Below, piece after piece: positions 30,807 through 41,910 of a stretch of 64,000 bases of DNA; within the stretch, counting starts at the first letter, position 1, and every line of letters starts with the position of its first letter. A program made the translations under genes and the position numbers. Source of the stretch: Lepiota brunneoincarnata (Eukaryota > Basidiomycota > Agaricomycetes > Agaricales > Agaricaceae); contig JAEBUN010000016.1 in the NCBI GenBank assembly GCA_023014365.1, forward strand, positions 806,001 to 870,000, given 5' to 3'. The notes under the pieces were generated by a model that was given only the letters and a program-made list of their open reading frames with translations, did not search any database and had not been told where the DNA came from.

Positions 30807-32415
30807 GTTTTGTAGACTTCAACAGCTTCAGTCTTGGGAATAGATTTGATGATGGAGCAGATTTTAAGGGACACATTTTGTATGTTGGTCACTTTGTCGA
30901 TTTTTGGTTGTGGTTTGGCGGCGTTGGGGCACATGCAGGAGATGTGGCCGGGTTTGAAACAATGGAAGCATAGGCCTTTTTCATAGGCTTGCTTTTCTTC
31001 GGGTGTGAAGACAAGCAGGCATTGATATCAATATTGTCATTGTGGGGGAAATGATCCAGTTGGTCTTCTTCAACTTCTTCTTGATCGGAGTGTAGATCAC
31101 CAGGGATATTAAAGGAAGGGTAATATTCGGGACCTTCATTAAGGTACATGTTGTCGATCTCCATAGCGTTCAGATCACACGATGGGCGGAATTGGTGGTT
31201 CGGTCCAGTGTAGGATGATTGTTGTTGCGGTCAGCAATACAGTTGTTGCGTACAATGGTAGTTATTAGCGGGGGCGGGGCATGGACAGAATCCTGGACAC
31301 GGTCCAAGGATTGTAGAAGTGGTGTGCCAGTTATGGTTGATCTGGATGGCGCGGCAGTACCATTCATTTATGGTATTGGGCAGGTTCAGGTTGGTGAGGA
31401 TTTTATAGGTGAGATTTTGGTTGATAATGTTTTGGAATTTTTCTATGAGGGTGCAATCTTCGGTGAGTCCTGAACGGTGGATGAGAGTCTTGAACTCTGC
31501 GATGATGTCTTTGACATTGCAGGATCCTTGACAAAGGGTGTTAAGGTTGTGGAATGCTTGGGAAGGGACATCTACAGGCAAAAATGCTTCGGTGAATTCT
31601 TCAACAAGTTCTTTGTATGATCTGGGAGTGAATACTCCCCAAATTTGCTCTGACTGAAAGTATTGGTTCTTCCAGTTGCTGGCTTCACCAGTCTTAAGCA
31701 GGGATAAGAAGAATACGATCTTCTTGTCATTGGTGTTATAGATGTCAGCATTACCATAGAGGTAAAGTGCTACGGAGTTTATGAATTCTTGGAAATTCTT
31801 GCAGTTGCTGTCGAACAGTGTCGGTTTCTCAAACAATAATTCTTTGTAGCTGTTATGTTGTTGTGGTGGTGGTGATGTTGATTGGTTTCAGGGGGGGAAG
31901 AGGCTTCCAGTTGGTCCAGGTGGTCCTCCAGGTGGTCCTCCAGGTGGTCCTGGTGGACCAGATGGTGGCTGGTTAGCCGGCAGGTCTCCCATTGTTTCAG
32001 ACATGGATTCAGAGGGAGGGGAGGGTGGTGGGAATGGTTGTAATGTGCGGGGGAGCTGGTAGTGTCTGGGTTTGATCTGTCGGATAGGAAAATGTAGGGG
32101 ACCTCCTGTGCTTGTGGTTGCTTCTAGCAGACCAAAGGGGAGTCAAGGTGGTTCAACAGGTGACAGTTCAGTAATCTGGGTGGCTACCTGAAGGGTGGTA
32201 TCCACTGGTTCAGGCAGGGTTGTGTATATGGGTTGGTCGGACTCAGGAGAAGATGAAGGAACACGAAAAGAAGGAGTAGGGCAAGGAGTAGATGGGGCAG
32301 CACATGGGATAACAGACGGTTGAGAGGGTCCTGGAGATCCAGAACCAGTTTGAGAAATATGAGGGTTAGGATGGTCTGTCCTGGCTTTGAAATAACTACC
32401 TGTGGTGGGCAACAA
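30764..32415 (-). pseudogene. gag: Element C gag
   Basis: Starts MLPTTGSYFKARTDHPN at 32415. A Gly/Pro collagen-like run lies at about 31905-31965. The capsid core is 31836-31231 (FEKPTLFDSNCKNFQEFINS ... DVPSQAFHNLNTLCQGS). The zinc-knuckle region lies at about 30930-31010, with a frame change near 31010. It is collinear with B. Confidence 0.83.
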
Positions 32416-32681
32416 TGTCTTTTCTGGTAAAGAGGAACCAAAGAGAATTTACGATCCGCTAAGACGTTTGACAAGATGAATGAGGAATCTGAGAACCTAT
32501 AGAGATGCTGGGGTGCGAAGGTTCAGAAGAACAACAGCCAGAGTTCTTCGGGGTGAAGACTGTGTCAGACACTCAAATAGACAAGCGATGATCCTCAACA
32601 GATTACAGTTCTGTCTAGACATCACAGTTAATGGTACTGTGCAAACCAAGGAGGACAAGAAGAGAGAAGAGAGGCAACAAG

Positions 32682-32693
32682 TAGCTTTGTCTT
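32682..32693 (-). promoter_or_regulatory. Self-priming primer-binding site of element C
   Basis: TAGCTTTGTCTT (+ strand) lies next to the LTR and is complementary to AAGACAAAGCTA in the 3' LTR. The 5' LTR copy (32810-32821) has one change (ACGACAAAGCTA). Confidence 0.72.
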
Positions 32694-32694
32694 T

Positions 32695-33046
32695 TGTTAC
32701 GCTGGTTAGGTGTCTGCAAGGCTCAATGCGATTAATGACAAGTTAACCATTGAGTAGTATGAGCAAGTCTAAGGCGATGCCAAAGATCAGGAACAAACAC
32801 AATGTATAACACGACAAAGCTAAGGATTACAAGTAATACCTAGGTCTATATATACTACTGAGGCAACTGGCATGTGATAAAGGAAAGAATCACATGTGAA
32901 TGGGTGAGAATCACAAGCCAAAGGAAAACTAACTATAGACAGGCAGTGGCATGTGATAAGTAAATATAACCGGGCGCTGACTACAGGCGGTGACATGTGA
33001 TAAATAATAATAGGTGGACAGATGCATAAAAGGGAAAATGGTAACA
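32695..33046 (-). repeat. 5' LTR of element C
   Basis: 352 bp, with TGAGG on its outer side (33047-33051). Confidence 0.92.
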
Positions 33047-33291
33047 TGAGGGATCATGGCCTAGGGTACCTTGGACCTTACCTCAACACTCTCATCTTCT
33101 TCATCACTACATGTATGTGCATGTTCTATTCTTGTACACTATTATTGTTAGCCATGTGGTATCATCTGGTTACTGTAGTCATAGTTACAGGTATTACTCA
33201 TCCATTCTCATAATAAATCTATAGTTAACAAGTGTAGTAACATTGCATCAGAGATGAGATCAGGTGCCACCAGCAAACCACACACTGATGG

Positions 33292-33619
33292 TGTTAGGGG
33301 AGTGAAGGGGCCAGAACCAATTTAATATTCAAGTGCCAATCATAATTGGCACACACACTACTTAAGTACAGCAGCAGTCTGTGCACAGACCAGGTAGCCA
33401 AACACTATGTAGACTACCAGACATAACACATGCAAACAATATACAATGATGGCAAATAACTGATTGTATGCAGGATTGAACTCAGGGATAGGGGTGGCTG
33501 AAGGCTGAGGCTGAGCTCAGGCATCAGGCATCAGCTAGGATGGCCAAGCCCAGACACCTTACCACAGGCCCCTAGATGTGCCTTGTGTAAGGGGGGCATA
33601 TGATGCCAGTCCCCTTACA
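33292..33619 (-). mobile_element. Old solo LTR of the KH-element family
   Basis: 328 bp; its - strand starts TGTAAGGGGACTGGC and ends CTCCCCTAACA. It aligns end to end with the KH element LTR but with CpGs largely changed to TG/CA. Target duplication GATGG at 33287-33291 and 33620-33624. The palindrome near the start site is retained in altered form (GTGCCAATTATGATTGGCAC). Confidence 0.9.
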
Positions 33620-33755
33620 GATGGGTGCTGCTATGAACAGTCCAGATTGAGAGGAACAAGAACAATTATTTGACTTTACAAGATGGGTACAGGAGACCAC
33701 AGACCAGTTGTGAGCATAGGAATATGAAGACGAAGAAGGGGAATATTATAACACC

Positions 33756-34010
33756 ATGCAGGACCTGGAGAGAGAAGCAGGAATGGAGATAACTCTGGAG
33801 GATATTCTGGAATACCCCAAGGACAAAGAAGATAGCCATGGATCAACTGATCCAACCTCCGATACGGACGGAAGCACTGAAAGAGTGGAGACCAAGAATG
33901 GAGGAGAATCCATGGAGATAGAATCGGGAGAAGAGAATTATGAGTCAGAAGAAAGCAATGGAACATCGCACAGCAGTGGAATGGAGAACAAGGACACTGA
34001 CTCATTGTAA
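33756..34010 (+). pseudogene. Acidic C-terminal protein fragment ahead of an LTR
   Basis: 84-codon frame MQDLEREAGMEITLEDILEY ... SSGMENKDTDSL, rich in Glu/Asp/Ser. The frame is partly readable upstream (EYEDEEGEYYNT). Its stop lies just inside the putative LTR at 34006, as expected for the last gene of an LTR element. Family not recognised. Confidence 0.4.
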
Positions 34011-34338
34011 TATATAAATAACAGTAGGATGCCATCAGCTAGGATGTGCATCATGGTCAAGACTGCACAGGACAAGTAGAACAGCCCAATAACCTATAAC
34101 AAGTATATAGTATCTCATAGGTATATAAGGCCTGTACAAGTAGAGATTAAAGCCTTAAGCTTTAATATTGTTAACAGCGGTCATTAACTCTCTCTGCCTT
34201 AACTTGGCATGTTCCCTCATTATCTCATTGAGTGTGATCCACTAAGCTCTGCAAGGCCAACCATCTTGGACACCTTGTAGAGTGATTGAAGGCTGTCTCC
34301 AGTTATCCTCAGATACAGAAGGAGCACAGATCATAACA
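34006..34338 (+). repeat. Putative LTR
   Basis: TGTAATATATAAATAAC...GATCATAACA, 333 bp, with TATATAAGG near 34121. No second copy or target duplication was found in the window, so the assignment rests on ends and position only. Confidence 0.4.
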
Positions 34339-37193
34339 GGTGCCTCATAAACCTTTATTAGACTGGTCCATTTCCAGTCCCTTAGTTTAAATTCCTTACC
34401 TTCCACACCCACAGATTGGCTCCTGTCTTGGGTAAGGGCAAGGAAGAGGCTATGTACAATCCCATAGTAAGCCAGCCAGACTCAATGTCCTGGTTCATAA
34501 GACAAGGGAACCCATGTATGATCCCAAATCCATGATACTGAATCCCCCAAATACAAGTGCTTGAAACCTGACATCTCCAGCATGACCAAGAGCTATGAGA
34601 AGCCCTCTGGCAAACAGCCATGTCCTTTGAGCTCATGTCCTAGATCTGTTCAGCAATCTAGAGCCCAATGTGATGAGAGAGGCATGCCACAAGCATGAGT
34701 CACAATGTTCAACAGCCAAGGTGGCTGATATCCAAAGACCAATTCTGGGAATTTTGCACAGATGTTTGCCCACCAGCTTACCTCCTCTCCATTCGTGACT
34801 CATCATATGACGCACTTCCTCTGGGTAGATCATTGCACCATTCTTGTTACCAAGGCTTTTGTGTGTTGCTCTTGCCCGGATATTCTCTGGAGATTTCTTG
34901 ACTGCCCCTCCTGCTCTACAGAACCCAATAGGGTGTTGGTACAACTCTCAGGAGATGTATTAAAAAATGCTACCACAAGCTCACCAACTGCCTTCCTTCC
35001 ATCATGTGATATCTAGGTACCGTGGGGCGATGGGAATGGCATATCACAAGATAATCAACTGAGGACCTGGAAGTTTCGATTATTTGTGATATATGCAGCT
35101 TCCCTGTCTACAGCTCTGGCAGCCCTTTTTCTGATGGATTGTTGGCCAGGAGATCTGTCCAGGATGAAGGAATCAGGTGCCCCTAAGAAGCCAGGGGATG
35201 CAGGAGTCTGTTATTGTATGCTGCATTTTGAGGATGGGGTTATTCATCTGGAAAAAATGATTTGGCAAGGACTAGATCGTATTTGTTTAATGACAGGCCA
35301 TGCACGCTCCACCGATATCATGCCTGGATTGGTGACAAGCATCTTCAATCATCCCTGAGGCCATGTCTGATGTTGCCATGCATCATGCACCACAGGAAGA
35401 TAGGTCCTCATACACACATCTATATCCACTACTCCCCAGCAATGTCTTCGAAGCTGGCTGCTGGGTGGATGACCATACACCAATGAAGGGGAATTGGTCC
35501 TGGACTCAATATTGGCACATCTACTAGGAACACTCAAGTGAGAAAAGTCAAGGCTGTCAGAAAAGAAGGTTTTAAGCAAGGTGGGTCCCCCCTTGACATG
35601 AGGGCCCAGTAATTGCAAGTTTAATGACCCAAGTCTAGGGGTCCCGGGTAGATCAACCACCACAACCTGTGGTTCAAGGGTGGCATATTGTATAACCAAT
35701 GATTTTCCCTATGGTGACTATATTCACCCATCACTTGCTTGGGTGATGTGAGGCCAATGTGGACACATGATCATCCTGAGTGAGGATGATATCAATGGAA
35801 CATTCTTGAATCTGAGCTGGCTGCTGTTTTGCCCCCCATTTATGGTAAATTTCCAAGGGTATTTGCTCCTGTGAGAGCTCTGTGTGTGCTAGCCTAGGCG
35901 AGTCTGTGTCACAGGCATTATCAACATCTTGTCACCAATTCCTGTTTCATTGACCCTGCATCTGCTAGTAGTGCTTCAGATACAGAGCTGACCTGCCATA
36001 CCTCCAATCTGGCAGCTAGCCCTACTGACTGGTAGAATGGCCACAATACAGACAGTGTTCACCTTGGGCCTACCGATGCCCTGATATATAACCTTTAGGT
36101 GGACAGAAAAAGTCAGAACCCATTAAAACAAGTATGCCTAAATGAAGATACAGCCTAGCCCAATTTTCAATCAACTTTCTGTGACCCTGGGGTGTAAAAC
36201 TGGTGTCAAATGAGAGCCTTACTGCCATAACTCCAAAAGTACTTTTGATTGTGATAGTAATTGATTTTAATTTTTTGTCTGTTGAATTAGTAATATGCTG
36301 CAGGACAGAGTATCATCCTCAAAGACAATCATAAGGGGGAGGTGTGGTTGACAAAACAACCACAGGGTAAAAGTACAACTTTGGGTGAGTGAGAGACCAT
36401 AAGGAAACTTGGGAGAGAGTGAAAGAGAGAGAGAGACTGGGTGTGTGTGTGTGTGGGTGGGTGGTTTTACAGGCTACGCTGTGGCCCAGGGGTCTTATGG
36501 CAGTGGAGACATCCTTGTTGTTGGGAGCTAAGGTATCTAAGTACAAATGTGCTACTTAAATACCTAAATGAAATATGATGCAGGGATGGGATCTGCATGC
36601 AGACGAGTTTCCTCCCTCACAATGCAATCAGTGGACCCACTTACCAACTGATTATGCATTTGTGCATTTGCACTGTAGCGCAAAAGTGTAGTAGCCACTA
36701 CTCTTTCTTCTCTTCTAAGTATCATCCCTGCCACCCTATGCAATCTCTACAAGAAGTCCCTGCAATGAAGAAGAAGAGGAAGAAGGAGAAGAAAAAGTCA
36801 ATGTCACCACATCTTCCCCATCTCTTCCCAGTCTGTTTGTGCTAACAATATGGCCTACAGGACACCCCCCTCAATATGGCTATGCAGAAGTCCTAGCATA
36901 ATAACTTCATGGGGGTTCAGAGCAGGCAGTCACCAGCCCCCGCAGAATGGCCAAAAATGCTCACACAAGAAAGACCCATGTGCATACAACCTTTGTCAGA
37001 GAATTTGAAGTTTGCGAGAGTGGTGGTACTAGCAATCAAGGGGGGGCTACAGGCTCCTTCCCTGCTGTATTGCAAAGGCTACATTCGCAAAGGCTCAAAT
37101 TTGGCCTCCTGTCATGTAATGTACTCCATTGGGTTCACATGCTGCCTGGTACCCCCAGAAATATGTACATTGAAGCCAACATAGTGTATATGT
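34339..37193. other. Repeat-derived intergenic sequence, no recognised gene
   Basis: Several open frames of 60-116 codons occur on both strands (for example 34382-34944 minus, 35086-35358 plus, 35349-35699 minus). None resembles a family I recognise, and frame breaks are frequent. A GA/GT microsatellite lies at 36421-36455. A motif GACAGAAAAAGTCAGAACCC near 36098 resembles the ends of some mariner-type elements. The segment ends with TATGT (37189-37193), the target duplication of the copia element. Confidence 0.5.
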
Positions 37194-37535
37194 TGTAAGA
37201 ATATAAAGCTTAGTCACTTGTTATATGCATGAGTACTATATATTAGCTAACCTGTAAGAATATAAAGCTATGAACATAAGCTTAACATAAGTATAGTGGA
37301 TATAAACATGGATGCTCACCTCAGTCACTTGTTATATGCACAAGTACTGAGGAAAGCCTAGCTATGTGTCCATATGCCAGGTAACCAAAGTTCTACTGAA
37401 TGGGAATAGAAATAAAATAGTAAATAAATTGCAAGATCATGATTTGCGCAAGTAGGGTCCATGTCCAAATAGAGACTAACTAGAGAGTCCAGCTGACATC
37501 ACATCGACTGTCCACTGGCTTGTAAAATTCCTACA
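37194..37535 (-). repeat. 3' LTR of the copia element with 59 extra bp
   Basis: 283 bp (37253-37535) match the 5' LTR. The outer 59 bp (37194-37252) start again with TGTAAGAATATAAAGC and continue with LTR-like TTAGTCACTTGTTATATGCA, giving a partial repeat absent from the 5' LTR. The target duplication lies outside this extra block. Confidence 0.8.
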
Positions 37536-37542
37536 CTCCCCC

Positions 37543-40500
37543 TCAAGCCAAGGACAGGCTGAGTTCTTGAGCAAAATGCTTAACCTTTGGCAACACGAGA
37601 GCCTTCATAAAAACATCGGCAACCATTTCTTCAGTAGGGCAATAGATTAGCCTTAATTTTCCTTCCTTGACAATCCATTGAATAAAATGATACCAGACAT
37701 TGATGTATTTCATTCTCGTGTGATATTGATGGTCCTTTGTGAGTGCGATTGCGGACTGGTTGTCCAAGAAGAGAGTGGTGGTGGGAAGGGGGGTGCCGAA
37801 AACCTGCAAAATAAGGGAGCACAGCCAAAGAATCTCTTTAGCTGCATGGGTTGCTGCTATGTACTCAGATTCCATTGTTGATAGAGTGACTATCTCCTGC
37901 CATTTTGCACTCCAGGAAACAGCCCCTCCATTGATAATGAGTGCATAGCCAGATGTAGTGTGACAGTCCTTGGCCATGTTGCCATCTGCATCGTTGTACC
38001 CTATAAGATCTTGGCCATGGCCTCCATAAGTGAGCCAAAGTTCTCAAGTGCCTTTGAGGTAATGAAAAACGTGTTTGACAGCATCCCAGTAAGCCTCACC
38101 CAGGTTTTTCAGATAGTGGGAGAGGTGTTGGATGGCATATGCGATGTTGGGATGAGTGCCTAGGGCAGCATACATGAGGGTGCCTACAGCTTCCTGATAA
38201 GGAACTTGGGCTATCTGAGTGATTTCAGCTGTCAATTTCAGTGCTGCATCGACTGTAATGCAGGTGGACAGGTCCATAGGCACACTGAGTGGTTTGGCAT
38301 CTTCCAAACCAAAGCAACAAAGTGAGGCATTGATGTAGAATCACTGGGACATGAAAATTTTTCAGTTTGCACAGTCTTGTTTGATCTCAATGCCTAAGAG
38401 CTAGTGCAGCTCTCCTAAGTCCGAAATTTCAACAAAGCTAGATATTCCAGACTTTGTCCAGGCAATTAGAGTGATTGTAGTGGCTGCCAGTGTGCAGTCA
38501 TTGACATGGACTAGAATGATGGTAAGATTGGGAGGTGTATCTTTAAACAACACACTCTGATCAACTTCACATCTTGTGAAGCTGAGATTGTCCACCAGGA
38601 TCTCACATAATTCTTGATACCATCATCAGCCAGACTGTTTGAGCCCATAGAGAGTTTTTTGGAGGCAGCAGAGCTTGTGAGGATGTAGGGGATCATGGTT
38701 ACCAGGAGGCTGTGACATATAGACAACTTCATTGTCGTTCAGCTGACTGTTTATGTAAGCACCCTTTATGTCTATCTGGTGCAACTCCATGTCCCTTGCT
38801 GCTGCGATGGCCAGCACTGCCTGAATCTATGCCAGACATGCTACTGGAGTGAATGTGTCGAAGTAATCTACTCCAGGCACCTGTGAAAATCCCTGTGCAA
38901 CGAGCCTGGCCTTGTACTTGACAACATTGCCAGCTGGATCCTTCTTGGCTCGAAAAACCCACTTTGAGCCCACTCAATTTATGCCAGGTGGTGCGTCCAC
39001 TAGTTCCCATGTCCCTGCAGCTTTGAGGGTAGCTAACTCCTCCTTTATTGCACTCTCCCATAGTGGCCAGTCCACTTGTTCTCTAGCCTCTTTGAGGCTT
39101 CCTGGTTCCAATGCCTCAACGGACTCCATTTTGGCTGCTAAGGCATGCACATCCTCCCAATCTAGCTCCTCAGCCATTGTTACAGCTGTTCCCTCAAGGA
39201 TTTCGCAAGCTTTTTGGCTTGGCATGTGGATACGTTGTGGACAGTCACTCTGGGGCAGGTCCTGGTTGTCTGCCTTTGTTGGCAGTTGTACCACTGACTC
39301 TGGGGGGTTTGTTGGGACCTCTAGTGGCTTGCTAGGGGTTTTGGCACTTGTTTGTGGCTGGCTTGAGGGTTGTATGGTGGTCTGGTGCATGGTGAGTGGT
39401 TGCTCACTGTGAATCTTGCTGATTGGCACATTCTCCCCCTTGAGATTTGCCTCCTTTCTGAAATGGATGTTTTGTTCTACTCTCACAGCACCTGTGGCAG
39501 GTATCCAGACTTGCATGCCATTGCTTTCTGGGTCGAAGCCCAGCCACCAGCCCTTTTTAGCACAGTCAGCCATTTTATTTACCCCTGGCTTGTGCACCCA
39601 GCATTCCTCTCCCCATTCGCATACTGCTTGAAGATCTGGCTTCATGCTGTACAGGACCTCATAGGGTGTTGTCCCTGCAATCACTTTTGTCCCTGTTCTG
39701 TTCATTAGCCACACAACATGGTGAACTCCTTCAGGCCACAGGTATTCTGGGAGATGAGCAATGTGGTTCATGGCTTGGAATTGTTCCATGATGGTGCAAT
39801 TACAACGTTTGGCTATTCTGTTGTGCTAGGGAGTATCATGCATGGTGAGCTTGATCTCTGTGCCTCGCAATCTGAGATACTGCTGAAAATCATTCCCAGT
39901 GTACTCTCCACCTCTATCTGAATGTAGGGCCTTCACGCAAGCTTGGAACTGCATCTCGCACCATGCCTCAAACAGTTTGTATGTGTCAAAGGTGTCAGAT
40001 TTATTTGACAGGAAATCCACATGTGTCCATTGAGAATAATCATCAGTAAAGGTAACATAGTATTTACATCCCCTTCATGACTCTGTTTTGGCAGGTCCCC
40101 ACATATCAGAGTGTATTTCCTGGGCAAAGCTAGTTGCCCCTGTGCCTTGCCGAGCCTTTGCGATTGGCTGCTGTGTCAATTTTGCAAATATACATGAATC
40201 ACAAGACAGGTTTGTGTCTCCATTGGAGTCTAGTCATAAACCGATTACTATTCCTTCGCATAGGAGTCTTTTCACAGCTGCTGGTGCAATGTGGCCAAGC
40301 CGTCGATGCATCTCATCAAGAGTGAGTGTCTCACAGACAGCATTCACTTTGATTTCTCCTTCCCTGACATGTTTGTACAGGGCTGCTTGGTTTTGTGGGA
40401 TCTCAGCTATTTTGTTTCCACCTGGTTTGTGAATAATACATCTGCCATTTGCAAATGTGACCATATATCCAGCTTCATCAAGTTGTCTGATGGATATGAG

Positions 40501-41824
40501 GGTGTACCCAGCCTCAGGTGAGTACAGGACGTTGGATAAGTGCAGTTTTGAGGTGGTACTGCCATTTGGTAAGTCAAGGATTATATTGCCAATCCCAATC
40601 ACACTGAAACTCTGTTTATTGGCAGCCTTTAGGGGTCAAGGGGGGATGCTCTGCAGTTTTACAAAAGCATCTTGATATGGTGAGATATGCCTGGATGTCC
40701 CTGAATCGAATAATTCAATGTGCGTATGGAGGTTCTGTTCTTGAACCTGCCCTATGAAGACTTCGTTGTCTTTGGAGGTGGCATAGACCTCTTCTAGTAG
40801 GTCTGTCTCTTCAAAATTGTGGAGATCTTCTTCTAATTTGCTTACTTCTATTGTAGCAGCAATCAGGATGCCCCAGTCAGCATCATCATCTATTTCCACC
40901 ATCAGGGCTTCATCCTTGAAGTCATCCATGACTGTGTTTACGCTTGCTGGTTTAGGTTTGGGTGCTTCCTTTTTCAAAGCTTTGGATGCTGACTTTTCTG
41001 CTCCCCCTTCTTTCTTTGGTTTGCAACACTTGTAGGCATAATGGCCTGGGATTCCACAGTTATGGCACTTCCCCTTTTTGAAGTTCCTCTTTCCTGAACT
41101 CTTCTGGCTGCCTCCCTCGATGTTCATGGCTTCATCACCATTATGTTTGGTAGGACCCTTTGGTTTATTGCTTTGACATCGGTCCCACTCATCGCAGATC
41201 AGGATGATCAAGATTTCAGGGTCTATTGTGAAGGGGCAGCATGGATGCAAGCGAAGGATAGTTGTGCTGAGGCATATGATGCCAACCAGCAAGGTAGGGA
41301 ACCTATGACTGTGCTTCTGTAGTCATCATCACTGATGGTGACTCTGACTGTTGGCAGCTTGACATGTTTTACATGTAAATCATGTAGGAAGCTTCGGACA
41401 TCTCCATGTTCAGGGCACTGTGCTGCCATGAACTTGCATCACAGTCATGCCTGTGAGAAGGCACCCTTGTAGGTATATTCCTGTTTCACCTGGTCCCACA
41501 TGTTTTTGACAGTGATTACGCAGGCAACCATCATGAGGGTGGAGTCAGGCAACCGCTGGATGAGTAGGGCATGTGCGACACATTCGTCATGGTCCCACTT
41601 TTCAACCATTTCGGCTGTGACAGAAGATGGGCTTGTGGTGGGTGTCTGTCCCTGTGTGGTTGTGGCAGCAGCTGGGGGTGTGTCTTGGTACCATCAAAAT
41701 GGCCCCAGAGCCCCTTGCCCTGGATGGCTGCTTCAAACCTGAGCATGAAGATAGCCCAGTTCAATCCTGCTGGGTCGAGTTTTGGAACAGAGGAAGGGAG
41801 GATGTCTGATGTTGCAGAGCTCAT
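37543..41824 (-). pseudogene. Copia Gag-Pol polyprotein (broken)
   Basis: Begins MSSATSDILPSSVPKLDPAG at 41824 (Gag). The zinc knuckle CHNCGIPGHYAYKC is near 41030-41075. Protease DSGTSRHISPY is near 40690. The pre-integrase part is LDEMHRRLGHIAPAAVKRLL (about 40300). The integrase core has HSDRGGEYTGNDF (about 39910). RT begins near 38900 ([13 protein letters not shown]), with LHQIDIKGAYIN (about 38775). The usual YVDD is HVND in ILVHVNDCT (about 38505), which removes a catalytic aspartate. RNase H has TTSGYALIINGGAVSWSAK and STMESEYIAATHAAKE (37977-37543). Stops and frame changes occur throughout. Confidence 0.87.
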
Positions 41825-41910
41825 TGTGTAGATTTAGCAATGGTTGGGGCCCATAACCTGTAAGAATATAAAGCTACGAACATAAGCTTAACATAAGTAT
41901 AGTGGATATA

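Larger units (their letters stand above)
25425..33046 (-). mobile_element. Element C: Ty3/gypsy chromovirus, same family as B
   Basis: 7,622 bp with 352-bp LTRs at 32695-33046 (5') and 25425-25776 (3'), flanked by TGAGG at 25420-25424 and 33047-33051. The order matches B without the KH insertion. It therefore gives the intact organisation of the family and proves that the KH element is an insertion in B. Stops and a small deletion in RT make it defective. Confidence 0.94.

Noticed and set aside
37253..37257. Copia 3' LTR starting at 37253
   Set aside because: The flanks of 37253 and 43749 do not match. Extending to 37194 gives the TATGT duplication on both sides.
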